A stretch of DNA of 64,000 nt from Robbsia sp. KACC 23696 (GTDB lineage Bacteria; Pseudomonadota; Gammaproteobacteria; Burkholderiales; Burkholderiaceae), in assembly GCF_039852015.1 (NCBI RefSeq), contig NZ_CP156626.1, forward strand, positions 744,001 to 808,000, written 5' to 3'. Made by a program: the position numbers and the translations under genes. Below the pieces are notes generated by a model. The model had not been told where the DNA came from. It saw only the letters and a program-made list of their open reading frames with translations, and did not search any database. Positions 17,943 through 27,290 of this stretch are shown here, one piece after another (the stretch's first letter is position 1; each line of letters starts with the position of its first letter).

Positions 17943-18938
17943 CTACTCTCCGGTGAAGACTTCGCGGAACGTATCCACGGCGACGCGCAACGATAATTGC
18001 GGTTGATCCAGATAACTGACCAGCTTGGTCAGCGACGGGTCGGCACGGGCCTGATCGTCGACCCATTCCGGGTCGTCGATATCGATGTTCTGCGTGATAT
18101 AGGCCTGCGGATCGAAGACGCTGTGCAAGGTGCGCGCCGAGCCACCGTCGAGACCGATGATCAGCCGATCGCGGCCTTGAATCTTCGTCATGACGATGGC
18201 CACCTCGAAGTCCGCGCGCGAAACGAACGGCGCGCACAGCTCCAACCACAGGACCGCGACCAGGCTGCGGTACAGCGGGTCCGTCGGCAAGGGCAGCGTC
18301 AGCCCTTTTTCCACGCGCGGTGTCGTATCGCCGATCAGCGGCTTCAGCAAGATCCCCAGCGCCAGCAGCGTACGGCGCGGATTGACGGCTGCGCCGCCCG
18401 ATGCCGCCTGCAGCATCGTCGTCAGGCCTTCCAGCGTCTGATGATCGAGGAAATCGGCAAAGGTGCCGTCGTGCGGACTGCCCGGGCCGGTGACGTCGAC
18501 GGTGACCAGCGTGTCGGCGAGTTGCTGCAACGCGCCGGCGGGATCTTGCGGGCCTAGCAGCGGCGTCATCTGCGCTTCCGCGCGCGCCCAGAGTCGCGCC
18601 AGTGCCAAGGGACTGCGCGTCTGAAAGTGCATCGGTTGCTGCACTTCGAAAGCGGCCGCCACGATGAACGGAAAACGTCGCTGCGAGGCATCGCCGCTGG
18701 CGGCGAGATGGCCTGCCACGGCGATCTTGCTATGCGAGCCGAGAAACGCGAAATGGAGCGGGGCGATGGTGTCGTAGACCAGCTTCCAGCGCGGATCCTC
18801 GGCCATCATTTCCATCGTGCGCGACAGCCACTGATCGAGCGTATTCAGCAACTGCGGATTGCGCGTGCTGCGGACGAAGTCGCCGCGCGAGGGCAGTTTG
18901 CCGAAGTACTCCAGATGTTGTTGGATCGCCTTGCTCAT
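17943..18938 (-). CDS. tagF: TagF, T6SS post-translational regulator
   Basis: This 331-residue protein is of the TagF (ImpM/SciT) family; in Pseudomonas TagF is a negative post-translational regulator of T6SS assembly. The N-terminal EYFGKLPSRGDFVRS motif is characteristic, followed by LDQWLSRTMEMM and the FLGSHSKIAVAGHLAASGD core (about 60-85). The frame continues upstream inside tssM, but GGGAGG lies six bases before ATG 18938, and that start overlaps the tssM stop by 4 bases, so I use it. Length is above the ~200-residue ImpM core, with an extra C-terminal domain of about 120 residues. Whether phosphorylation control (PpkA/PppA) also exists cannot be seen here. Confidence 0.92.
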   Translation of the reverse strand: MSKAIQQHLEYFGKLPSRGDFVRSTRNPQLLNTLDQWLSRTMEMMAEDPRWKLVYDTIAPLHFAFLGSHSKIAVAGHLAASGDASQRRFPFIVAAAFEVQQPMHFQTRSPLALARLWARAEAQMTPLLGPQDPAGALQQLADTLVTVDVTGPGSPHDGTFADFLDHQTLEGLTTMLQAASGGAAVNPRRTLLALGILLKPLIGDTTPRVEKGLTLPLPTDPLYRSLVAVLWLELCAPFVSRADFEVAIVMTKIQGRDRLIIGLDGGSARTLHSVFDPQAYITQNIDIDDPEWVDDQARADPSLTKLVSYLDQPQLSLRVAVDTFREVFTGE

Positions 18939-21900
18939 TGGCTGCCTCCCGCCGACGCATTGCCCAGCCCGCTCATTGCACCGCTCGCACCCGTCGCCGT
19001 GGTGCCGCCGCTTGCGGGACGGGCCGCGGGCGCACCGGTGCGCGCGGCACCGCCCGGCAGCGGTATCGTCACGACACTGGGCGGCAGCGTCGTGCCCAGC
19101 AGGCTCTGGCCACCGGCGCCCGCCTGGCCGCCCGCGCTGTCGCCGCTCTGGGCGCTGCTGATGATGCGCATCCGTGCGGAGACCGTCACATTGCCCTGCG
19201 TCCACGCCAGATCGAAGGTGCCATCGGCCTGCCGCTTCGGATGGCCGGCGTCGAGCAGTTTCTCCAGCCCATAGTTGCCCGGCTGGTTGAACAGTTCGAG
19301 GGTCCGGCCGTCATAGGTCGTCGCGGTCAATTGCGCGCCCGGCTGGCCGCTCGCGTTCGGCCAGACGAAGTTCGTCCATTGCGGCGGCGTATTGCGATAG
19401 CGCAGTTGCTGACTGTCGATCGTGATCGAGTATTCCGTCGTACCCGGGCTCGGTTCCGGCAGGATCTGGAACACCGTCTGCGGCTGTTGTGCCGCCGCCC
19501 CGCCCGACACTGCACCGCCAGCCAACGGCGCCACCCAGCGGCCGAATCCGGCGATGAAATCCGGCGACAACTGCAGCCCCATATCGCCCCAGGTACGCGG
19601 GCTCAGGATGTCGCCACGACGCACCACCAGCGGCCCGAGGGTGCTCGTGACAAAGGTCGAGATCGAACCGCTCGGGCCGAAGACCTGCGCGATTTCCGCC
19701 GGGGCGGCCTCCACCTTGCCGCTCGCCGCGAACGGATATTTGGTCGCCAGACCGCTCTGGAACGGTTGGTAGATCTGCGCCATCCAGATCTTGTTGATCT
19801 CGCCGCTGGCCGCACGCGTGATGACCGCATAGCCTTCCTGCAACGGCCGCACCAGCAGCGGACGCAGTGCATTGCGTTGATCTTCGCTCAGGCCGTTCAG
19901 CATCTGCTCGTCGACGTACTTCAGCGCATCCGACAATTCGGAGCCGTTGCCGTCGAGCGTCTGCTGCATCAGCGTCTTCGCGCCGGGTCCCGGTTCGCCT
20001 TGATTCTTCAACGTGTTGAAGCGCGAACGCACCTTGCTCAGCCGATCCATATAGGTCCGCAGCATCGATCCTTCGTCGCGCTGCATCACGATCCGACCCA
20101 GACCCGTGAACGCCGTACCCACCGGGCCAATCGGCATGGCTACCGGCCGGCCGTTGATATCGATGTTCGCGCTGCCCGGCACGTTGCTGCTGTTGAACAG
20201 ATTCTTGAACCAGTTGATGACGCCGGTCTTCGCGCGCGTGATGCCGGTGTTCAGCAGCGACGGGTTGTCCCACGACGTCTGCTCGTACGCGGTCTCAAGC
20301 AGCTTGCGGATCGGCGAATCCTGCGGATCGCCCAGCCGATCCAGCGCGTTGCTAGCCTGCACGAAGGTGCCGAAGTCGCGCACGGCGATGCCGTTCATGA
20401 ACTGCTGCCACTGCACCGCGTATTCGGCCTTGTACATGCCGACCAGCGCCTTCTGAATCTGTTCCGGACTGCCGTCCAACGTCAGGTCGTTGCTGTCGGT
20501 GCTGTCCAGCACCCAATCCTTGGCCTGCAATTCTTTCGTTGCCGCATCGCGAATCGCCGGCTGCACGTAATCGAACCAGGCTTCGCGCGTGAACGTCCCG
20601 GGAATCGCATAACTGCCGGCCACCAGCTTGCCGTCGTCCGGTCCGAGGATGCGCGCCACGGTCATCGGCGCATACCGTGTCGATGCCCGCGCCTTGATTT
20701 CCTCGTAGACCCGTTCACGTGCCGGCATGCCGCTGACCACGCGTCGCAGATCGGCACGCGTCTGATCCACCAGCGCGAGATTTTCCTCGATCATCGGCCA
20801 ATCGTCGTCGTTGACCCGCGACAGGTAGAACGTGATCATCCGCTCCGCGCTACGGATCATCTGGTCACGGGGCATCGTGCCGCGATTCGTCTCCAGCCAG
20901 CCGCGCCAGAAGCGCGCCAGCTGATCGGTCAGATGCGCGATTTCGACGTGCCGTTTGTCGCCCAGCATCAGGTAGGTCTTCAGCGCGTTATAGGCATCCT
21001 GTACATTCGTCGCCGAGGCATCGGCATAGAGGCCATTGCCTGGCGACGTGCCGGCGGCGGTCGTGTTGTTGCGGCTGGCCTGCAGCGCCGTATGGGCCTG
21101 TCCGCTGACCTCGGTCGGCGCGTGATTCAGCGGCGACAGATCGGCTGCGTGCGCATTGACGTCGTTCAGGAAGGCATCGAGGTTGGCCGATACCGGCGAC
21201 AGCAGCAATTGCTTGACGCCGTAGTAGTACTCGTCGAGCAGACGCTGTTCGAGCCGGTCGCCTTGATAGAGCCCGAACGACAGCGACAGCGGCCGATTCT
21301 GGCGGAACTGCTCCAGCTGCTGGATACGGTCCTCGAGGATATCCATGCCCTCCAGCCGCGATTGCAGATCCGAATGCTCGCTCTGCAGGCGCGCGACCTT
21401 GTCGAGATCGGCTTGGACGTTCCGCGTCAATTGCTGGTTGTTGACCGTCGACCAAGTCCAGACGCCGAGCATCAACGCCAACGCCGTCACCAGACCGAAG
21501 AACGTCAGATAGCGCGCGCGCGTTTTCAACGGGCTCGCATATTGCCGGACGGTCTTGCTATCGGCAAAGACCACTTTCGAGAAAAAGTCGCGCAGGAAGA
21601 AGCCGTGCTTGCTCAGCATCGCCGCCGCGTTCGGCAGCGGATTGCCGCCCAACGAAAAACGCCGCGCGATGCGTTCCGATGCCGCGCTGCTGGCCACGCC
21701 TTCCTGCAGCGCGCTGCTGAAGTAGAAACCGCGGAAGACCGGTTGGTACTGGAAGGGATTGGTTTCGAACAAGGTCGCGAGGAAAGCGCGCAGCGAGGAC
21801 TTGATGGCAGAGAATTCGAGCGGGAAGCTCAATTGACCCGGGGCCAGCGTGCCGTTGCGACTCATCGCGATCTGCGCGATGCTGATGTCCTTCAGGCCGT

Positions 21901-22831
21901 CATGCAGTTCGTCGAAGCGCTTGTCGAACTGCGCGACCGCGTCTACTTTTTCGCTGGGCTCGTACGGAAAGCTGGAGCCCCAGACGCGTTCGAATTCGGC
22001 GCGGTCGCCACCGCCGAAGAATTCGGTGAAGCCGGTGATCAGATCGGCCTTCGTGAACATCACATAGACCGGCGCGAAGACTTCCAGCTTTTCCGTCAAC
22101 TCCTGAACGCGCTGGCGAAGATTTTTCGCCAGTTCGATCGCGAATTCCGGCCTGCTGCCGGTCAATTCGGCAATGCTCGCCGTGACGATGATGCCGTTGA
22201 TCGGCGCGCGCGGACGGTACTTTTTCAGCAGGCCGAGGAAGCCCAGCCATTCGGTACGGTCTTCCTCGTGCACCGCGTAGCGTCCGGCGGTGTCGAGCAG
22301 AATCCCTTCCGTTGTGAAAAACCAGTCGCAATTGCGGGTCCCGCCCACGCCCTGGATCGCCGCAGTGTTCTCGCCGGCAAGCGGGAATTGCAGCCCGGAA
22401 TTGAGAATTGCCGAACTCTTGCCGGCCGAGGGATTGCCGATGACGATATACCACGGCAATTCATAGAGAGCGCTGCTGCCGCTAGTCTGTCCGATCTTCG
22501 AGGTCTTGATCGTTTTGACGGCCTGCGCCAGGCGGCTGCGCAGCCCGTCGAGTTCGGCCTGTCGTCCCGGCTCGGTGCCCGGTGCCGCTTGCGCCGTTTC
22601 GACCTGCTGTTCCAATGCGGCATTCAATTTCGCGCCGGAACGCCGTCCTTTGAGGAACTTGAACAACCAGATCACGATCCAGAGAAACAGCAGTACGCCG
22701 AAGACGGCGACCGCCCAGATCAGTCGGATGCGCAGGGCGCTCGCACCCAGGAACAGGAAGCCGGCCAGCGCCAACGCACCGATGATCGACAACGTACGGG
22801 TATGAGTCAGTATGCGAAGCAAGCGTTGCAT
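18935..22831 (-). CDS. tssM: TssM, T6SS inner-membrane core protein (IcmF family)
   Basis: A 1298-residue IcmF-family protein, the large inner-membrane and periplasmic scaffold of the T6SS membrane complex. Two N-terminal TM segments (about 12-30 and 36-54) precede a cytoplasmic GTPase-like domain with Walker A GNPSAGKSS (about 131-139), and a third TM segment lies near residue 440 (YLTFFGLVTALALMLGVW). The long periplasmic region ends in the beta-rich TssM C-terminal domain. The frame runs open 174 codons further upstream, but ATG 22831 gives the standard MQRLLRILTHTRTL start with AGGA about 12 bases before it. It is coupled to tagF by a 4-base overlap. Confidence 0.95.
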   Translation of the reverse strand: MQRLLRILTHTRTLSIIGALALAGFLFLGASALRIRLIWAVAVFGVLLFLWIVIWLFKFLKGRRSGAKLNAALEQQVETAQAAPGTEPGRQAELDGLRSRLAQAVKTIKTSKIGQTSGSSALYELPWYIVIGNPSAGKSSAILNSGLQFPLAGENTAAIQGVGGTRNCDWFFTTEGILLDTAGRYAVHEEDRTEWLGFLGLLKKYRPRAPINGIIVTASIAELTGSRPEFAIELAKNLRQRVQELTEKLEVFAPVYVMFTKADLITGFTEFFGGGDRAEFERVWGSSFPYEPSEKVDAVAQFDKRFDELHDGLKDISIAQIAMSRNGTLAPGQLSFPLEFSAIKSSLRAFLATLFETNPFQYQPVFRGFYFSSALQEGVASSAASERIARRFSLGGNPLPNAAAMLSKHGFFLRDFFSKVVFADSKTVRQYASPLKTRARYLTFFGLVTALALMLGVWTWSTVNNQQLTRNVQADLDKVARLQSEHSDLQSRLEGMDILEDRIQQLEQFRQNRPLSLSFGLYQGDRLEQRLLDEYYYGVKQLLLSPVSANLDAFLNDVNAHAADLSPLNHAPTEVSGQAHTALQASRNNTTAAGTSPGNGLYADASATNVQDAYNALKTYLMLGDKRHVEIAHLTDQLARFWRGWLETNRGTMPRDQMIRSAERMITFYLSRVNDDDWPMIEENLALVDQTRADLRRVVSGMPARERVYEEIKARASTRYAPMTVARILGPDDGKLVAGSYAIPGTFTREAWFDYVQPAIRDAATKELQAKDWVLDSTDSNDLTLDGSPEQIQKALVGMYKAEYAVQWQQFMNGIAVRDFGTFVQASNALDRLGDPQDSPIRKLLETAYEQTSWDNPSLLNTGITRAKTGVINWFKNLFNSSNVPGSANIDINGRPVAMPIGPVGTAFTGLGRIVMQRDEGSMLRTYMDRLSKVRSRFNTLKNQGEPGPGAKTLMQQTLDGNGSELSDALKYVDEQMLNGLSEDQRNALRPLLVRPLQEGYAVITRAASGEINKIWMAQIYQPFQSGLATKYPFAASGKVEAAPAEIAQVFGPSGSISTFVTSTLGPLVVRRGDILSPRTWGDMGLQLSPDFIAGFGRWVAPLAGGAVSGGAAAQQPQTVFQILPEPSPGTTEYSITIDSQQLRYRNTPPQWTNFVWPNASGQPGAQLTATTYDGRTLELFNQPGNYGLEKLLDAGHPKRQADGTFDLAWTQGNVTVSARMRIISSAQSGDSAGGQAGAGGQSLLGTTLPPSVVTIPLPGGAARTGAPAARPASGGTTATGASGAMSGLGNASAGGSQ

Positions 22832-22923
22832 GAAGAGAAGCGATCCTGTTCTTGGATGTCTTACGGGCCGATAGCGTTGGCAGGCGTCGCACCGGCGCAT
22901 CGGGGCGCGGCACCTGCGGCGGA

Positions 22924-24522
22924 TCAGGCGGCTAGCGGTTGCGAGTGATCGGGTGAATCGGCCGCGTTCGACGAAGCGGGTGCGGGGACGCTGGCATCGG
23001 CATGCATGTCGATGTCGGCGATATCGGATGACGCGTTGCCCGGTCGGGTGACCAGCATTGCCAGTTCCCGTCGATCGGACAATGTCACGGCAAGCGCGGG
23101 CTTTCCGTGCTCGGCGGTGTCCGCCGCGGCCAGCGCCACGCTGAGCAAGGCGCCCGCCGCGCCGGTCGCGCCGCAGGCGCCGTCCGTTGCCAGGCAGCGG
23201 CGCTCCGCAGCCAAGGCCGCGACGGTCCGGTTCCAGAGTGCCGATACCGTGATGCTGTCGGGGCCGTTGCTGCCGGCGTCGGAATACACCGCGCTCATCG
23301 TGTCGGTCGACGCGCGCGCGGCGGCCAATGTCGTATGCGTCAGTGCTTCCCACTGCGGCAGCGGATTGCCGGCCTCTGTCTGTGCGTCGGCCCCGTCGGC
23401 CGCGATCGACGGCGCGAAGCCCGGTGTGCTCAAGGCGACCGCCGGCGGTTCGGCATAGGGGAGGGGGGCGGTGTCGCCGGGCATCGCGCCGAGGATCAAG
23501 GCCACGGCGGCTTCGCCGGCGGCGCTCAACGTGCTTTCCGGCTCGTCGCTGATCGACGAATGCGCCGCGGCGACGATGATCACGGCCGGACCTACCCGCT
23601 GGCTGAAGCCGCCGGGAAGTGCCTCGCCACGCAGCGGCGCGCCATGCAGGCGGTCGATCGCCTCGGCGACGACGCGATAGGCGGTGTCGCTGCCGTCGGC
23701 CGACCGGGCCGTGACCTGAAGCGCCACCGACGACGCATGGCCGTGTTGTGCCGCGATTTCGTTATGCCGTACCTGCAGCGCCTCGGTCGCGCGCTGCGTC
23801 AGCGCCGACGACCAGTCGTCGGGGACGATCGCCGCGAGCGTGACCGCTAGCGGTTGGCGACGGCCTTGCGCATCGACTTGCGGCGGCATGCCGGCGCACG
23901 CCTGGTGCACGTGCTGCAATCCCTCGCCGCAGACATCGAACAGCAGCGCGGCCGCGCGCAGCGATACGTCCGAAATCGACAGGGACATCGCGCCGGGGTT
24001 GACGCCGGCGGCGGGCGAGAGCCGCGCGCGTGTCTCGTTTAGTGCCTCCGGGCGCAGGTCGGCCACGCGCGCGGCACGGCGCGGATAGCCCGACAGATTC
24101 AGCAGGGCGGCATCGAGCGGCGCCGTCCGGCCTTCTTTCAGGGCCGCCTTGATCAAGCCCGAGTGGGCGCCTAATGGACTGCGCAGGATGGCGTGACGGA
24201 ATGCGGCGGTACGTGCGACGGCCGGTGCGCGAGGCGTATCGGGTTGCGCGTCGGCCTGGGGCGCAGCAGTCGCCGGCGCGGGTGTTGCGCTGCCAGGTGT
24301 CGAGACCAGCGTCTGCTTGATGCCCCCGATCATGCGCCCCAACAAGGTATAGGCGATGACGATGACCGAGGGCATCAGCACGAGGTAATCGGTGATATCG
24401 CGTGTCGACGGGATGCGGTTGCCGTGCTTCCACCATGCAATGACGCCTACCCACACGATGGCGAACACCGCGAAGATCGAGAGCGACGTTTTCAGAATCT
24501 GTTTGATCGGCAGCGTCTGCAT
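22924..24522 (-). CDS. T6SS-associated two-TM inner-membrane protein of unknown function
   Basis: A 532-residue protein I cannot name. Two TM segments lie at about residues 11-30 (SLSIFAVFAIVWVGVIAWW) and 46-64 (LVLMPSVIVIAYTLLG). A Pro/Ala-rich linker leads to a soluble region with thiolase- or ketoacyl-synthase-like stretches: RAAALLFDVCGEGL, GPAVIIVAAAHSSISDE and AVYSDAGSNGPDSITVSALW. No catalytic motif is clear. The frame begins with TTG at 24531; I prefer ATG 24522. It stands just upstream of tssM on the same strand, with 92 bases between. Conserved placement beside tssM and an M15 peptidase suggests an accessory of the membrane complex. Confidence 0.8.
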   Translation of the reverse strand: MQTLPIKQILKTSLSIFAVFAIVWVGVIAWWKHGNRIPSTRDITDYLVLMPSVIVIAYTLLGRMIGGIKQTLVSTPGSATPAPATAAPQADAQPDTPRAPAVARTAAFRHAILRSPLGAHSGLIKAALKEGRTAPLDAALLNLSGYPRRAARVADLRPEALNETRARLSPAAGVNPGAMSLSISDVSLRAAALLFDVCGEGLQHVHQACAGMPPQVDAQGRRQPLAVTLAAIVPDDWSSALTQRATEALQVRHNEIAAQHGHASSVALQVTARSADGSDTAYRVVAEAIDRLHGAPLRGEALPGGFSQRVGPAVIIVAAAHSSISDEPESTLSAAGEAAVALILGAMPGDTAPLPYAEPPAVALSTPGFAPSIAADGADAQTEAGNPLPQWEALTHTTLAAARASTDTMSAVYSDAGSNGPDSITVSALWNRTVAALAAERRCLATDGACGATGAAGALLSVALAAADTAEHGKPALAVTLSDRRELAMLVTRPGNASSDIADIDMHADASVPAPASSNAADSPDHSQPLAA

Positions 24523-24651
24523 GATGGTCAATCCCGCGCGGCAGACGCGTGGCGGCCGGCGACCGCAGGACGCTGTCGCGCGGCCGCCCGCGAGGCACCG
24601 ACGACGGCATGCCCTCGTGTGCTCTGGCGATTCCCCGCTCCCCGCGTGGTC

Positions 24652-24670
24652 GCGGCGCGCTGCGCGCCGC
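24652..24670. other. GC-rich perfect inverted repeat between two minus-strand T6SS genes
   Basis: Nine-base arms GCGGCGCGC and GCGCGCCGC are separated by one base, in the 288-base gap between the M15 peptidase gene and the two-TM gene. No T-run follows on the minus strand, so it is not a standard terminator; it could be an intercistronic RNA hairpin or chance in GC-rich DNA. Nothing else is evident in the gap. Confidence 0.35.
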
Positions 24671-24810
24671 TACGGTCTGTTCGGTCCGAAAGGACGATGC
24701 GTGGCCGTATCATGCTTCGTTATTCTCTACAGTCGTCTACAAAATGGCCGCTCGGTATCGTCGGCGCGCCTTGCTTGCCGCACCGTGTTCGCGATGCTCT
24801 CGCTGCTGCG

Positions 24811-25677
24811 CTACTCCAACGGATCGAGCGGTTTCGATACGCCCATCTTGAATCCTGGTTTGTGATACTCGACGTGTCCGTAGTCATGGAACGACCAGTT
24901 TCCGCCCCATACCAGCCCCACCTCCGCGGCGGTCTTGCCGTACAACGTGTACCCCTGCATCGCCCACGGATCCTTTTCCGAGATCACCACCTTGCCGTCG
25001 CGCAGGAAGGCGTTGTCGGCTGCCAGTCCGTACTGGTGATAACTCTGGTTGGCGCCGGCTTGCGTGACGTGATTGCCCGACGAGGCCAGTCGCGCCTGCC
25101 GATCCGGGCTGCGATAGCCTTCCAGCAGCACCATCTGATAGCCGTACCGTTCGGCCATCAACTTATAGACCAGCAACAGCCGGGTCCGGAAATCCGCATC
25201 CAGCAGATTCCAGTCTCGGCTGGCGTTCCGGATCTGCGGCCGGATCTGTTCCACTTCCTGTGTCGTGAAGATCTCTGGCGGCGGCGCCGGAGGTGGAACT
25301 AATTGTTCTCCGTGCAACAAAGCATCGATTTTCTCATCGGACACGTCTGTCGTGTCGCTGAACTGGAATATCTGTTGCCTGCCACGAAGCGATAAAGCAA
25401 TTAACGGCGGGGTGGCCAGCGTTCCCGCAGAAATGAGCAGTAACAAACGACGGCGCACAAGCATATCCCGGAATCGGGCTGATGTCGATGCGGTCGCTCG
25501 GGCTGAATGGACCAATCCCCTTTCTCCATGGGACGCGACAGTACCAAGCGTTCCGGTAATACGTCGGAAAGCCCGTGCGGTATGTTCTACCACCTGAGCG
25601 CGCACGTCGGGAAGAAATACCAGTACGGCGATACAGACCGCTGCGAGGAAGTAACTCGATAGAGCAAAGAAAATCAC
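24811..25677 (-). CDS. M15-family peptidoglycan peptidase, TagX-like
   Basis: A 288-residue membrane-anchored peptidase. TM segments lie at about residues 3-22 and 77-97, and the periplasmic domain follows. The M15/VanY zinc-site motifs are present: SYHQYGLAADNAF (SxHxxGxAxD form) and HVEY near the C-terminus, plus the MVLLEGYRSPDRQARL segment. In Acinetobacter the T6SS-linked M15 enzyme TagX is an L,D-endopeptidase that helps the apparatus cross the wall; the same role is inferred here. The start codon is GTG 25677, with only a weak upstream purine run; a start near the second TM segment is possible. It heads the minus-strand group leading to tssM. Confidence 0.87.
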   Translation of the reverse strand: MIFFALSSYFLAAVCIAVLVFLPDVRAQVVEHTARAFRRITGTLGTVASHGERGLVHSARATASTSARFRDMLVRRRLLLLISAGTLATPPLIALSLRGRQQIFQFSDTTDVSDEKIDALLHGEQLVPPPAPPPEIFTTQEVEQIRPQIRNASRDWNLLDADFRTRLLLVYKLMAERYGYQMVLLEGYRSPDRQARLASSGNHVTQAGANQSYHQYGLAADNAFLRDGKVVISEKDPWAMQGYTLYGKTAAEVGLVWGGNWSFHDYGHVEYHKPGFKMGVSKPLDPLE

Positions 25678-25994
25678 GTTCTTATCGACTTTGAAAGGAA
25701 AATGTTACCTATCCGTAGGATCAAGGCATTTCTAATCCAAGCGGTTGTGCATTAAAATCATCGCCATGTTCGCATGCCGCCGTGTCATGTGAAAAGATTG
25801 CACTCCGCCAATGCTTCTGCATACACCGTCTCTGTCGTATTTTTTATGAAAAAGACGGAGCGTCGAGTCGGCGATGTCGATCGGCATTTTCCGATCTCGG
25901 CGCAAATACCGGGCGACAGCCTATCGCTATGCCGTAAAATGCGGAAAAGAAAGGGCGGTCTGTATTGATGAACGACACGAATTGAAGAGAGAGG
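25678..25994. promoter_or_regulatory. Divergent intergenic region, AT-rich, between M15 peptidase and Cys-tailed protein genes
   Basis: These 317 bases are clearly more AT-rich than their surroundings and must hold the start signals for both divergent T6SS accessory transcripts. GAGAGAGG directly before 25995 is a ribosome-binding site. I could not pick a convincing -35/-10 pair or an operator. Confidence 0.5.
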
Positions 25995-27026
25995 ATGAGC
26001 GACGGAAACGGAGTGACGCCGCCCAAGCAACCGCCTAGCCTGCTGGGCGGTACGGCATCATCGACCACGGCACCGAAGCCCGCGGGCACGGAGCCGCGCA
26101 TTCTGGCGGGGCTCGATGGCAAGGGGGCGAAGGCGGTCAAGGGTGCGCCGAAGGCGGCACCGGTCGGTCCGCGTGCCGCGCGCAAAGGGGTCTGGGTGGG
26201 CGTCGTGGCGTTGTTGGCCCTAGTCGTGGCGGCCGGCGGCATTTGGCGCTCGCAACAACGCGCGACGAACGACGACACCTTGGTCGAGACGCGCTCGTCC
26301 GCGGTTGCGGCAAACGGTTCCGGCAGTGCGGCGACGCCGGGCGCGCAGACGCGTCAGGACATGACGGCAGCGTCTGGTGCCGGGCAGACAGGGACCGGCA
26401 GCGCGACCGTGAATGCCGCGAATACGGGGACGGCTGTCACGCAGCCGCCGCCGATGCAGGCTGCCACGATCGTCGACACGCCGGCACCGGCGGCGAACGG
26501 CGTGACGGCATCGACGCATGCCGCGATGGACAATACGCATGGTGCACTGCAAACGGACCCGGTGAAGGCGTTGGCCAGCCGGACCGATGCGGCCGACAAG
26601 CGTCACGACACGGTCGTCTCCAAGGACAGCAAGGAGACAGCTTCCAAGCATGCCGATAAGAAAATGACGCGGCATGAGCGGGAGGCGGCACTGCGAGAGC
26701 AGCATGACCAGGAGCGTGCCGCCACCCGCACGCGTGCAAAGAGCGAGGACCCGGACGCCGATATCCTGGCCGCCTTGTTCAAGCACACGAATGCGATCAA
26801 CGGCGCGCCGGGCTCGACGGCGGCCGGCGCGGCGAAGGGCACGACGGCCGATGGCGCGGCGCGTGGTGCCAAACCGGCGCCAGGCAGCCTGGCCGCGAAG
26901 GTGGAGGCGTGTCGCAGCAAGGGCTTCTTCGATGGTGAAGTGTGTCGCTGGCAGGTGTGCGATGGGCATTGGGGTAGCGACCCGGCCTGCCCCGGCAATC
27001 AGCGGGCCGCTGCCGCGACGCATTGA
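25995..27026 (+). CDS. T6SS-associated single-TM protein with Ala/Thr-rich linker and Cys-rich tail
   Basis: A 343-residue bitopic membrane protein with no family name that I know. The cytoplasmic N-terminus is Pro/Gly/Ala-rich; one TM segment lies at about 65-84 (KGVWVGVVALLALVVAAGG); a long low-complexity periplasmic region follows; residues 215-245 are Lys/Arg/Glu-rich and probably helical. The last 40 residues form a compact module with four Cys: VEACRSKGFFDGEVCRWQVC, then GHWGSDPACP, likely disulfide-bonded in the periplasm. It is divergent from the M15 peptidase gene at the end of the T6SS locus, which suggests an accessory role. Related-looking Cys tails occur in Burkholderia proteins of unknown function. 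Confidence 0.78.
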   Translation: MSDGNGVTPPKQPPSLLGGTASSTTAPKPAGTEPRILAGLDGKGAKAVKGAPKAAPVGPRAARKGVWVGVVALLALVVAAGGIWRSQQRATNDDTLVETRSSAVAANGSGSAATPGAQTRQDMTAASGAGQTGTGSATVNAANTGTAVTQPPPMQAATIVDTPAPAANGVTASTHAAMDNTHGALQTDPVKALASRTDAADKRHDTVVSKDSKETASKHADKKMTRHEREAALREQHDQERAATRTRAKSEDPDADILAALFKHTNAINGAPGSTAAGAAKGTTADGAARGAKPAPGSLAAKVEACRSKGFFDGEVCRWQVCDGHWGSDPACPGNQRAAAATH

Positions 27027-27290
27027 TCGCGCGATGCCGCGGTGACGTCAAGGGGAAGACGGCGATTGCTTGCGATGCGCACGGACCGAGCGTCCGCTAC
27101 CCGGCATCTTTGTCGCTTGCACGCGTCGCACCCGGCGTCGCATGCCTAGCGCATTTTGAAGGGGCGATCGCAGCATAGTAAAGTGACCGACACGCAGGAT
27201 CGTGCATCGAAAAACGGTTAGAACGATTATTTTTATCCGCAAATCCGATGCCTCGGCCGGCCTGTCATTCTCTCTACCGAGTTGCTGCTC

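Noticed and set aside
18938-22948. Very long open frame of over 1300 codons on the plus strand
   Set aside because: It is the antisense shadow of tssM, whose GC-rich codons leave the opposite frames open; the protein is Arg-rich and matches nothing.
25774-25968. 64-codon frame in the divergent T6SS intergenic region
   Set aside because: It has no ribosome site, no similarity and mixed composition; more likely regulatory DNA.
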